Shown here: in pieces, positions 44,171 through 50,932 of the stretch | Layout: each line of letters opens with the position of its first letter | How positions within the stretch are numbered: the stretch's first letter is position 1 | Source: Candidatus Mediterraneibacter norfolkensis | GTDB taxonomy: Bacteria > Bacillota > Clostridia > Lachnospirales > Lachnospiraceae | Direction: 5' to 3' | Length of the DNA: 50,932 bases | Assembly: GCA_019120615.1 (NCBI GenBank) | Contig: DWUT01000100.1 | Coordinates: 1 to 50,932, forward strand | The notes under the pieces: model-generated | Database searches by the model: none | What the model saw: the letters and a program-made list of their open reading frames with translations, nothing else | Told to the model about the DNA's origin: nothing | Program-made: the position numbers and the translations under genes

Positions 44171-44795
44171 GGATGTCAGCGAGGACGTCAAAACAGAACT
44201 TGCCTCTCATAATATATGTATGATCAATGTGATGGGAAGCCCCGGAGGGGGAAAGACCAGCCTGATCACTTCCCTGATCGGCATTCTCCGGGACCGTTTC
44301 CGCATCGGAGTCATCGAGGGAGATATCGCCGGACAAGCAGACGCCGACCGAATCGCGGAGCTGGGGATCCCTGCGGTCCAGCTCAACACGGACGGGGCCT
44401 GCCACATTGAAGCCATGAGCATCCAGCACATTCTTCCGGAGCTTCCTCTGGAAGACCTGGATCTTATTTTTGTGGAAAATATCGGAAATCTTGTCTGCCC
44501 CGCTGAATTCCGGATCGGAGAGTCCCTCCGCATCACACTGCTGAGCATCCCCGAAGGCGACGACAAGGTTGAGAAATATCCTCTGATGTTCACCGATACG
44601 GACTGCCTTGTCCTGAACAAATATGACATGCTGCCCTACTTTGACTTCGACGAAGAGCGGATCTGCTCCAACTATGAAACAGTCAATCCCGGCGCACCGC
44701 TTTTCCGGGTAAGCAGCCGCAGCGGCGACGGCATCAAAGAGCTGGCGGCATTCATTGCCGAAAAAGCTGAGACAGCAGGGAAAGCCGGAGCATGA
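44130..44795 (+). CDS. hypB: Hydrogenase nickel-incorporation GTPase HypB
   Basis: 221 aa. G1 is GSPGGGKTSL (36-45), and IEGDIAGQADADRI, FVENIGNLVCPAEF and NKYDMLPYF complete the GTPase and metal-site motifs. It lacks the His-rich nickel-storage N-terminus of some relatives. GTP hydrolysis drives nickel transfer to EchE. GGAGG lies about 9 nt before the ATG, inside hypA. Its end overlaps hypF by 4 bp. Confidence 0.96.
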   Translation: MEIKVLHQIMDWNEDVSEDVKTELASHNICMINVMGSPGGGKTSLITSLIGILRDRFRIGVIEGDIAGQADADRIAELGIPAVQLNTDGACHIEAMSIQHILPELPLEDLDLIFVENIGNLVCPAEFRIGESLRITLLSIPEGDDKVEKYPLMFTDTDCLVLNKYDMLPYFDFDEERICSNYETVNPGAPLFRVSSRSGDGIKELAAFIAEKAETAGKAGA

Positions 44796-47362
44796 GCGAC
44801 AGAAGCAGGAATCCGCGGGACAGGAGCACCGGTCTGCCGGAGCAGGGAAAACAGGATCCCCGCGTCCATATCTATATAGAAGGGATCGTTCAGGGCGTCG
44901 GATTCCGCCCTTTTCTCCACCGACTAGCAGAGCAGTATCAGATCCGTGGATGGGTACGCAACACTTCCTCCGGACTGGAAGGTTCTCTCGAGGGCGATCC
45001 CTGCTCTCTGGAACAGTTCACAGACGCCGTAAAAAATTCACCCCCGCCTATGGCAGTGGTCGAGCGGGTGGAGACCGTCCCGGAGGATCCGGAAGCCGGC
45101 ATCAGGTCCGGTGTTTTTCCCTCCCCGGAGAGCGTTCCCCTCGCAGCCGATCCTTCGGATGACTTTTCCGGTTTCTCGATCCGGGAGAGTTTTTCCGATC
45201 CGGGCTCCACTCTCATCTCACCGGATATCGCCATCTGCCCGGAATGCGCAAAAGAACTGTACACTCCCTCGGACCGGAGGTACCGCTATCCGTTTATCAA
45301 CTGCACAAACTGCGGCCCCCGGTATACCATTATCGAGTCTCTTCCCTATGACAGGGAACGCACGGTGATGAGGGAGTTCCAGATGTGCAATGAGTGTGAA
45401 AAAGAATACCACAATATCCGCGACCGGCGGTATCACGCCCAGCCGGACTGCTGCCCTGAATGCGGTCCTCAGGTATTCTTTGTACCCGGTTCAGACACAG
45501 CCCCCCCCTGCGGCACTGCTCCTGACTGCAGCGCTGTTTATGGCCGAAGCACTGTTCCTGACCGCAGCGCCGTTTATGGGGAGAATGCCTTCCGGCTCTC
45601 TCAGGAGCTCCTTCGGGATGGAAAGTTCCTTGCCGTGAAGGGGATCGGCAGCATCCATCTTGCCTGCAATGCGGAAGATCCGGAAGCTGTGATCCGTCTC
45701 AGGAATAGGAAACACCGCGCCAAAAAACCGCTGGCAATCATGTGCCGTTCCCTGGAAACGGTCCACCGGCTCTGCATTATCACCCCTGAAGAAGAGAAGC
45801 TTCTGACAGATCCGGCCCATCCCATCGTCCTCCTGGCAAAGAAGGACCGGGAATGTTTTAAAGAACTGAGCTTCAGTCCCCGTCTCGGGGTCATGCTGCC
45901 CTATACGCCCCTCCATATGCTCCTTCTCGATGGGACACACGGGGGACCTGATGCTGTCGTCATGACAAGCGGCAACGTGCCCGGCTGTCCCGTGATCACG
46001 GAGAACGACGAGGCGCTCCGGTCACTGGAAGACGTGGCGGATGGATTTCTACTACATGACCGCAGGATACGGAACCGCTGCGACGATTCCCTCATCGCGG
46101 AGTGGAAAGGGCAGCCCTATTTTTACCGGAGAAGCCGGGGCTATGTCCCCCGTCCCGTCCCCCTGACCGGAAGCACAGAAAAGGACGCAGACGGGATCTT
46201 CGCCTTCGGCGCGGAACAAAAGGCTTCCTTCGCTCTTGGGAAAGGCAGCCACGTCTTCTTAAGTCCCCACATCGGGGATCTGAAAAACGCGGAGACACTG
46301 GCACATTACAGTGAGTCACTTGAGACTTACTGCCGTCTCTTCCGGCTGAAGCCCTCTCTGTATGTCTGCGATCTCCACCCGGACTATCTCGCCTCCCGGG
46401 AAGCCGCCGACGCGTCCCGCAGAGATTCCCTTCCCCTGCTGAAGGTCCAGCATCACTGGGCACACATGGCTTCCTGCATGGCGGACAACCGCTTGGACCA
46501 GCCCTGTTTCGGCATCGTCTGGGACGGGACCGGTCTTGGAACAGACGGGACGATCTGGGGCGGAGAGTTCCTGGAAGGAGATCTGACCGCTTTTACCAGG
46601 AAGGGGAGTATCCGTCCGATCCTTCTTCCGGGCGGAGACAGGGCGATCCGGGAGATCGGCAGGATCGGACTCTCCCTTGTACGGGACGCCGGGATCACAG
46701 ATTCCTCCCTCATCCCTCTTCCCGAAGAAAAACGGAAAGCGATGGATTTCCTTCTCTCATCCGGAAGTCACCCTGCTGCCAGCAGCATCGGCCGGCTCTT
46801 TGACGGAGTGTGTGCGCTGATCCTTGGGAGAATCGATGCAGATTATGAAGGAGAAGGGGCTGCGCTGGTGGAGGCGCTCTCCCCGGTTGAAACGATAGCT
46901 GAATCGATAAACGCCGTTGAAACGACAGACGCTGCGGGATCCCCGGGCAGACAGATTTCCATGGCAATGACGGATCTGTCTTATCCCCGGGAATATTATG
47001 ACGTGAACGGAATCAGAACCTTCGATCTGAGACCGCTGACAAGAGGGATCGTAAACGACCTTGAGAAAGGTGTCGACGCAGGCAGGATCTCTCTGCGATT
47101 TATGTCAACCCTGTGCTGCATGGCTCTTGACCAGTGTCTCTCCCTGAACCCGGACCGGAAGCCTGTAATCCTCTCCGGGGGCGTGTTCCAGAACCGTTTT
47201 CTCCTGACCGGCGTCTCCGGTCTGCTGGAAGAGAACGGATTCTCCGTATACACCCACAGACAGGTCTCAACAAATGACGAGGGGATCAGCCTGGGGCAGC
47301 TCGCCATCGCGCAGAAGAAAAGGAGTATGAATCATGTGTTTAGCAATGCCAATGAAGATTAA
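44792..47362 (+). CDS. hypF: Carbamoyltransferase HypF
   Basis: 856 aa, longer than typical (about 750). Domains in order are: acylphosphatase (about 22-130, EGIVQGVGFRPFLHRLA), two zinc fingers of CxxC-x18-CxxC type (about 150-230, CPECAKEL ... CTNCGP and CNECEKEY ... CPECGP), YrdC-like (about 265-450) and a Kae1-like C-terminal domain with HHWAHMASCMADN, GTGLGTDGTIWGGEF and LSGGVFQN. It makes the thiocarboxamide on HypE, source of the CN ligands. Two low-complexity inserts account for the extra length; one contains a 36-bp tandem duplication. It overlaps hypC by 29 bp. Confidence 0.95.
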   Translation: MSDRSRNPRDRSTGLPEQGKQDPRVHIYIEGIVQGVGFRPFLHRLAEQYQIRGWVRNTSSGLEGSLEGDPCSLEQFTDAVKNSPPPMAVVERVETVPEDPEAGIRSGVFPSPESVPLAADPSDDFSGFSIRESFSDPGSTLISPDIAICPECAKELYTPSDRRYRYPFINCTNCGPRYTIIESLPYDRERTVMREFQMCNECEKEYHNIRDRRYHAQPDCCPECGPQVFFVPGSDTAPPCGTAPDCSAVYGRSTVPDRSAVYGENAFRLSQELLRDGKFLAVKGIGSIHLACNAEDPEAVIRLRNRKHRAKKPLAIMCRSLETVHRLCIITPEEEKLLTDPAHPIVLLAKKDRECFKELSFSPRLGVMLPYTPLHMLLLDGTHGGPDAVVMTSGNVPGCPVITENDEALRSLEDVADGFLLHDRRIRNRCDDSLIAEWKGQPYFYRRSRGYVPRPVPLTGSTEKDADGIFAFGAEQKASFALGKGSHVFLSPHIGDLKNAETLAHYSESLETYCRLFRLKPSLYVCDLHPDYLASREAADASRRDSLPLLKVQHHWAHMASCMADNRLDQPCFGIVWDGTGLGTDGTIWGGEFLEGDLTAFTRKGSIRPILLPGGDRAIREIGRIGLSLVRDAGITDSSLIPLPEEKRKAMDFLLSSGSHPAASSIGRLFDGVCALILGRIDADYEGEGAALVEALSPVETIAESINAVETTDAAGSPGRQISMAMTDLSYPREYYDVNGIRTFDLRPLTRGIVNDLEKGVDAGRISLRFMSTLCCMALDQCLSLNPDRKPVILSGGVFQNRFLLTGVSGLLEENGFSVYTHRQVSTNDEGISLGQLAIAQKKRSMNHVFSNANED
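45514..45585 (+). repeat. 36-bp tandem duplication within hypF
   Basis: CACTGCTCCTGACTGCAGCG... is repeated as CACTGTTCCTGACCGCAGCG..., giving the 12-residue units TAPDCSAVYGRS and TVPDRSAVYGEN. It falls between the zinc fingers and the YrdC domain and keeps the frame. Confidence 0.7.
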
Positions 47363-47552
47363 GACAATCGACGGTCAGTCTGCCGGGTGCGAAGCAGGCG
47401 GACTGACCCAGAATATACGGATCGACTTTATCCAGGATGCAAAACCCGGGGATTACGTCATGGTCCACGCAGGGTTTGCCATCGAAAAGCTGTCGGAAAA
47501 GGAAGCCCTGGAAAATCTGGAACTGTTGGAGGAGATCAAAAATGCTCTGTGA
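47334..47552 (+). CDS. hypC: Hydrogenase maturation chaperone HypC
   Basis: 72 aa. The N-terminal MCLAMPMKI holds the essential Cys2, and GDYVMVHAGFAIEKL is the family core. HypC brings iron with HypD and escorts it to the large subunit. It begins inside the 3' end of hypF and overlaps hypD by 11 bp. Confidence 0.96.
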   Translation: MCLAMPMKIKTIDGQSAGCEAGGLTQNIRIDFIQDAKPGDYVMVHAGFAIEKLSEKEALENLELLEEIKNAL

Positions 47553-48642
47553 AAAAGAGTTTAAAAATCCGAAAGACGCGGAGGCGGTCCTGGAAAAGAT
47601 CCGGGAGTTATCCGCCCTTACCGGTCCAGTCCGCCTGATGGAGATCTGCGGGACCCACACCATGGCGATCGCCCGGAGCGGTCTGAAGACCGTACTGCCG
47701 GATTCCGTCCGGCTCCTCTCCGGTCCCGGCTGCCCAGTCTGCGTCACACCCGCCAATGTAATCGACATGATTCTGGATCTGTCCCAGACTCCCGGCGTCC
47801 TGATCACCAGCTACGGCGACCTTCTCCGCGTTCCCGGTTCCCGCCAGGGAGACAATCTGCTCTCCCGAAGAGCGCTGGGTGGAAATGTGGAATCCGTCTA
47901 CTCGCCCATGGACGCCATCCGGATCGCTCAGGGACATCCGGAACTGGAAGTAGTCTTCCTCGGCGTGGGTTTTGAGACCACTGCGCCGGGCACCGGAGCA
48001 TGCGTCCTCGAAGCGTCCCGCCTGGGACTTGAGAATTTCTCCGTTCTGTGTCTTCTGAAAAAAACAGAACCGGCTCTGCGCTCCCTGATCGAGGCGGAGG
48101 ACTTCTCAGTGAACGGCTTTCTCTGTCCCGGACATGTGGCGGCTGTCATCGGCTCCGACGCGTTTTCCTTCCTTCCGGAGGATTACGGGCTTCCCGGAAT
48201 CGTGGCAGGATTTGAGCCGGCGGATCTTCTGTATTCCGTCCTGAGCCTTATGCAGATGCTTGCCGCAAAGCGTCCCGAACTGAAGAACGAATATACCCGT
48301 CTGGTAAAGCCGGAAGGGAATCCCGCTGCCCTGGCGATCATGGATAAAGTCTTCCGTCCCGCCGTATCAGACTGGCGGGGGCTGGGAAGGATCGAAGGGA
48401 GCGGGTTCGCTCTGCGGGAAGAATATTCCCCCTGGGATGCCTGGAGGAAATTCTCTCTCCATCTCCCGGATGAGAAGGAAATCCCGGGCTGCCGCTGCGC
48501 CCAGGTCATCCGCGGGGTCTTAAGCCCCTCTGACTGTCCTCTGTTCCGGACAGTCTGCTCCCCGGAAAATCCGGTGGGACCGTGCATGGTATCCGGAGAA
48601 GGCGCCTGTGCTGCGGCATTTCAATATGGGATAAGTCTATAA
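47542..48642 (+). CDS. hypD: Hydrogenase maturation protein HypD
   Basis: 366 aa with a [4Fe-4S] cluster; the scaffold on which Fe(CN)2CO is assembled. Conserved segments are MEICGTHTMAIARSGLK, LLSGPGCPVCVT, GFETTAPGT, FLCPGHVAAVIG and the C-terminal Cys cluster CRCAQVIRGV ... VGPCMVSGEGACAA. GGAGG lies just before the ATG at 47542; the longer track ORF is out of frame with hypC's true reading and is not used. Confidence 0.96.
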   Translation: MLCEKEFKNPKDAEAVLEKIRELSALTGPVRLMEICGTHTMAIARSGLKTVLPDSVRLLSGPGCPVCVTPANVIDMILDLSQTPGVLITSYGDLLRVPGSRQGDNLLSRRALGGNVESVYSPMDAIRIAQGHPELEVVFLGVGFETTAPGTGACVLEASRLGLENFSVLCLLKKTEPALRSLIEAEDFSVNGFLCPGHVAAVIGSDAFSFLPEDYGLPGIVAGFEPADLLYSVLSLMQMLAAKRPELKNEYTRLVKPEGNPAALAIMDKVFRPAVSDWRGLGRIEGSGFALREEYSPWDAWRKFSLHLPDEKEIPGCRCAQVIRGVLSPSDCPLFRTVCSPENPVGPCMVSGEGACAAAFQYGISL

Positions 48643-48669
48643 AACATCAGGAAGGAGACATGACAGAAA

Positions 48670-49698
48670 ATGAACGACAGAATCACACTGGACTACGGAA
48701 GCGGGGGACTGAAAACTTCAGAACTGATCGAGTCCCTGCTGGTCCCCGCTTTTGACAATCCGGCACTCTCTCAGCTCGGAGACGGAGCGCTCCTCGATGG
48801 AAGTAAAAAACTGGTATTTTCTACCGACAGCTTTGTCGTATCTCCCTGGAACTTCCCCGGCGGAGATATCGGAAAACTCTCGGTCTGCGGCACGGTAAAC
48901 GACGTGTGCATGGCAGGCGGCATTCCGAAATACTTAAGCCTGTCCTTCATTCTCGAGGAGGGATTTCTCTTCTCCGACCTCCGGCAGATCGTTGCCTCCA
49001 TCGCGGAAGAAGTCAAAAAGGCAGGCGTATCCATCGTCACCGGTGACACCAAGGTAGTGGACGCCGGAAAAGGCGACGGGATCTATATCAACACCGCCGG
49101 CATCGGATTTCAGCGGACTGATCTTCCCGGGAAAGCTGCCATCCGTCCGGGAGACGATGTGATCGTCAGCGGAACTGTCGGGTGCCACGGCGCCGCAGTC
49201 ATGATGGCACGTTCAGGTCTCCTCAGCGAAGATAACCCACTGCGTTCTGACTGTATGCCCCTGCACCGCATCTCCGCAGCAGCCCTTGACGCTGCCGTTG
49301 CAACTGCCGGCTCAGAAAGCGGCGCGGTCCGGATCCTGCGGGATCCCACCCGGGGCGGCGTCGCCACCACCCTGAACGAATTCACAGAGGGAATGCCCTT
49401 CTCCATCGAACTGAAGGAAAACGAAATTCCCATCGAGCCTGCCGTTGAGGCAGCCTGCGACATGCTGGGACTGGATCCGCTCTACTGTGCCTGCGAAGGA
49501 CGGATGCTGCTCGTCTGCGATCCCTCCGCCACAGAGGACATCCTGGAAGCGCTCCATAACGTCCCCGGCGGCGAAAACGCCGCCCGCATCGGAACCGTCA
49601 CCGAAGAAATGCCCGGCAAAGTCCTCCTGAAAACCCCCATCGGAGGCCGCCGCATCCTATCCAAACTAACCGGAATACAACTACCGAGGATATGTTGA
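48670..49698 (+). CDS. hypE: Hydrogenase maturation dehydratase HypE
   Basis: 342 aa, PurM-like. It dehydrates the carbamoyl group carried on its C-terminal cysteine to cyanide. The C-terminus PRIC ends in that Cys, and LDYGSGGLKTSEL, GDGALLDG, FSTDSFVV, GTVNDVCMAGG and RDPTRGGVATTLNEF are typical. AGGAGA lies upstream of the ATG. It is the last hyp gene; a structured element overlaps its stop codon. Confidence 0.96.
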   Translation: MNDRITLDYGSGGLKTSELIESLLVPAFDNPALSQLGDGALLDGSKKLVFSTDSFVVSPWNFPGGDIGKLSVCGTVNDVCMAGGIPKYLSLSFILEEGFLFSDLRQIVASIAEEVKKAGVSIVTGDTKVVDAGKGDGIYINTAGIGFQRTDLPGKAAIRPGDDVIVSGTVGCHGAAVMMARSGLLSEDNPLRSDCMPLHRISAAALDAAVATAGSESGAVRILRDPTRGGVATTLNEFTEGMPFSIELKENEIPIEPAVEAACDMLGLDPLYCACEGRMLLVCDPSATEDILEALHNVPGGENAARIGTVTEEMPGKVLLKTPIGGRRILSKLTGIQLPRIC

Positions 49699-49865
49699 TT
49701 ACAGCTCACTCGTGAGGCGATGCCCTGACAAATTTATGCTTGCATAAGGATTTGTCGGGGCGTCGTTTCACGAAGGGAGCGCCCGCTCATGAGCAAAGTA
49801 GCTGCGCAGCAGCGGGGAGCACCGCAGGTGCGTTTTGCGAATGGCGCGGGTGAGCTGTAATCAAC
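49694..49865 (+). repeat. Structured dispersed repeat, copy C (full length)
   Basis: The outer arms GTTGATTACAGCTCAC (49694-49709) and GTGAGCTGTAATCAAC (49850-49865) are perfect complements. The first arm includes the hypE stop codon TGA. Inside, TCGTGA/TCACGA encloses a stem CGATGCCCTGACAAAT / ATTTGTCGGGGCGTCG with a loop containing ATGCTTGCAT, the same loop core as copy A. Two short hairpins (GCTGCGCAGC, GCACCGCAGGTGC) and the block TGCGAATGGCGCGG precede the second arm, again as in copy A. Confidence 0.8.
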
Positions 49866-49881
49866 CAGTCTGCCGTGCAGT

Positions 49882-49939
49882 AAAAAGAAGCCGGGATGTC
49901 ATATAAGCTCGCTTAAATATGGCATTCAGGCTTCTTTTT
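49882..49939. terminator. Terminator after hyp operon and repeat C
   Basis: A long imperfect stem runs from AAAAAGAAGCC to GGCTTCTTTTT with an inner GGATGTCATAT / ATATGGCATTC pairing. It ends in TTTTTA on the plus strand and can act in both directions between the hyp genes and the convergent Rpn-like gene. Confidence 0.8.
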
Positions 49940-50017
49940 AGTATATGGCGGACGCCATACAGCGAGAAGGAGCCGTCAGGCGGATTCGAGCTGCTGCTCG
50001 GCAGACGGACGGTATTT
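49940..50017. other. Short intergenic segment with small palindrome
   Basis: It includes TATGGCGGACGCCATA, a near-perfect palindrome, and CCGTCAGGCGGATTCGAG. No ORF or recognised RNA is seen. Confidence 0.3.
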
Positions 50018-50929
50018 CTACACTCCCAGTTCCCTTAGCAACTGTTCCTGATATTCCGGGTTTTCTGCTGCCTTAATAATATCATCCGTCCTTCCCAGTT
50101 CTGCCAGTTTCAGAACAAGCCTGCCAAATTCTTTGCGTCCCTTATCTTCTCCTGCCCGATAATTCTCCTGCAATTCTTCTGCAAATAATTCCTTTAATGC
50201 ATCACACATATTTTTCGCCTCCTCAAACTGCTGCCGATTTGCTCGAATTATAATATCCATTACTGCTTGATACAGCGTATTATCTTTATGCTTACAATAT
50301 TCTCTTACAAGTCGCTCCGCCTGTATCTCTCCTTCCAGATGATCGGTCAGATTTCTCAACCAAAGATTCTCTTCTTCCGAAAGTCTGTTTAGTAAAAGAA
50401 TTTGAATCGGTATGTAATCCCCGATAATATAATAAATTCCTTCTTCCATTTTCTGAATCGAGAATTTTCTTTTCTCTTTCAGATGACGAAAAAGTTTTTC
50501 CGGATACCTATGGCAGGCAAAAGTGATTGTTAAATCTTCAATGCCAATACTTTCTGAATTTCTTACATCCGATTTGTAAAAACATGCATAGCCGTACACT
50601 CTGTAAAAATCGTCTACGCTCAAAGTATCCGTCGGACTTTTATACTCCATGATATTATGCCCGCGAAAAATCCTTCCTATATTTTTCCTGATTCTCCGAC
50701 TTCCTTGTTTTTTAATGATCAGAAGATCAATCTGCTTCGGTTTTCTTCCAAGCTGATGCTCTCTTTCAAATGTCAGATCCCCGGCTGCTTCTTCCAATTC
50801 AATCTGCATCCCTGCGCAAAATGCCGGATGCCATTGGAGAATCCTCTTCACCGACACTTTTTCCTCCATTATCTTCTTCGCAGCTTTCCGGGGCATCTCC
50901 CGCGTAACTTCCGTACGCTTTTTTCCCAT
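50018..50929 (-). CDS. Rpn/PD-(D/E)XK-like nuclease-domain protein, 5' end at window edge
   Basis: 303 aa as visible. Residues 50-120 show a PD-(D/E)XK-like pattern (RKPKQIDLLII, then HNIMEYKSPTDTLSVDDFYRVYGYACFYK), as in Rpn-type or related putative nucleases and transposase-associated proteins. The C-terminus is helical and charged (ELFAEELQENYRAGEDKGRKEFGRLVLKLAELGRTDDIIKAAENPEYQEQLLRELG), as often seen in these families. Only 3 bases lie upstream of the ATG, so the true start or ribosome binding site cannot be checked. Function is unknown. Confidence 0.7.
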   Translation of the reverse strand: MGKKRTEVTREMPRKAAKKIMEEKVSVKRILQWHPAFCAGMQIELEEAAGDLTFEREHQLGRKPKQIDLLIIKKQGSRRIRKNIGRIFRGHNIMEYKSPTDTLSVDDFYRVYGYACFYKSDVRNSESIGIEDLTITFACHRYPEKLFRHLKEKRKFSIQKMEEGIYYIIGDYIPIQILLLNRLSEEENLWLRNLTDHLEGEIQAERLVREYCKHKDNTLYQAVMDIIIRANRQQFEEAKNMCDALKELFAEELQENYRAGEDKGRKEFGRLVLKLAELGRTDDIIKAAENPEYQEQLLRELGV

Positions 50930-50932
50930 ACA

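Overview
The window looks like chromosome from an anaerobic Gram-positive Clostridia, most probably a gut Lachnospiraceae; I cannot assign a genus. The reasons are strong AGGAGG-type ribosome binding sites almost everywhere, a Firmicutes-type SRP RNA, LL-diaminopimelate aminotransferase, a two-subunit iron-sulfur L-serine dehydratase, a B12-dependent diol/glycerol dehydratase, and an Ech-type energy-converting [NiFe] hydrogenase. The coding strands are moderately GC-rich, so many long shadow ORFs appear in the track. I see no phage, insertion sequence, tRNA, 16S/23S rRNA or CRISPR array.

Layout. 1-6.1 kb: 3' part of the SRP RNA, an AAA-ATPase/PD-(D/E)XK protein, tadA, a hypothetical protein with a long acidic linker, a dGTPase and an HTH protein. 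6.1-9.6 kb: a structured repeat (copy A), then a tight minus-strand operon (degenerate GGDEF/EAL protein, phosphopantetheinyl transferase, VanY-type carboxypeptidase) and a partial repeat (copy B). 9.6-16.2 kb: a complete F1Fo ATP synthase operon atpBEFHAGDC with a clear promoter and a roughly 250-nt structured leader. 16.5-20.8 kb: two membrane proteins whose genes overlap tail to tail, a YgjP-like metallopeptidase, Maf and an M20D amidohydrolase. 20.8-26.7 kb: pduCDEGHO, that is diol/glycerol dehydratase, its reactivase and a cobalamin adenosyltransferase, with promoter, upstream direct repeats and terminator, but no microcompartment shell gene in view. 26.7-34.1 kb: two PHP-family phosphoesterases, a binding-protein-dependent ABC importer and sdaAB/sdaAA. 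34.2-38.3 kb: dapL, a MutS-like protein that has lost its Walker A region, and an AAA/DUF4143 ATPase behind a tandem-repeat promoter. 38.3-49.7 kb: echABCDEF (minus strand) diverging from hypABFCDE (plus strand). 49.7-50.9 kb: structured repeat copy C, a terminator and an Rpn-like nuclease gene at the window edge.

How the genes work together. Ech couples ferredoxin oxidation to H2 formation and ion export. The adjacent hyp set builds its NiFe(CN)2CO centre. The ATP synthase can spend the resulting gradient, and its c-subunit looks proton-type. EchE ends directly at its last metal-binding motif, which fits the absence of a maturation endopeptidase gene. The pdu operon would dehydrate 1,2-propanediol or glycerol using adenosyl-B12 made by PduO.

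The most unusual signals are (i) a dispersed, strongly structured roughly 170-195 nt element, with both full copies placed at the stop codon of the last gene of an operon; (ii) a MutS-family protein with an apparently in-frame loss of the nucleotide-binding P-loop; (iii) a four-cluster EchF; and (iv) a PduD with an encapsulation-like N-terminal helix but no shell genes nearby. All functional statements rest on reading motifs and family knowledge; no database search was run.
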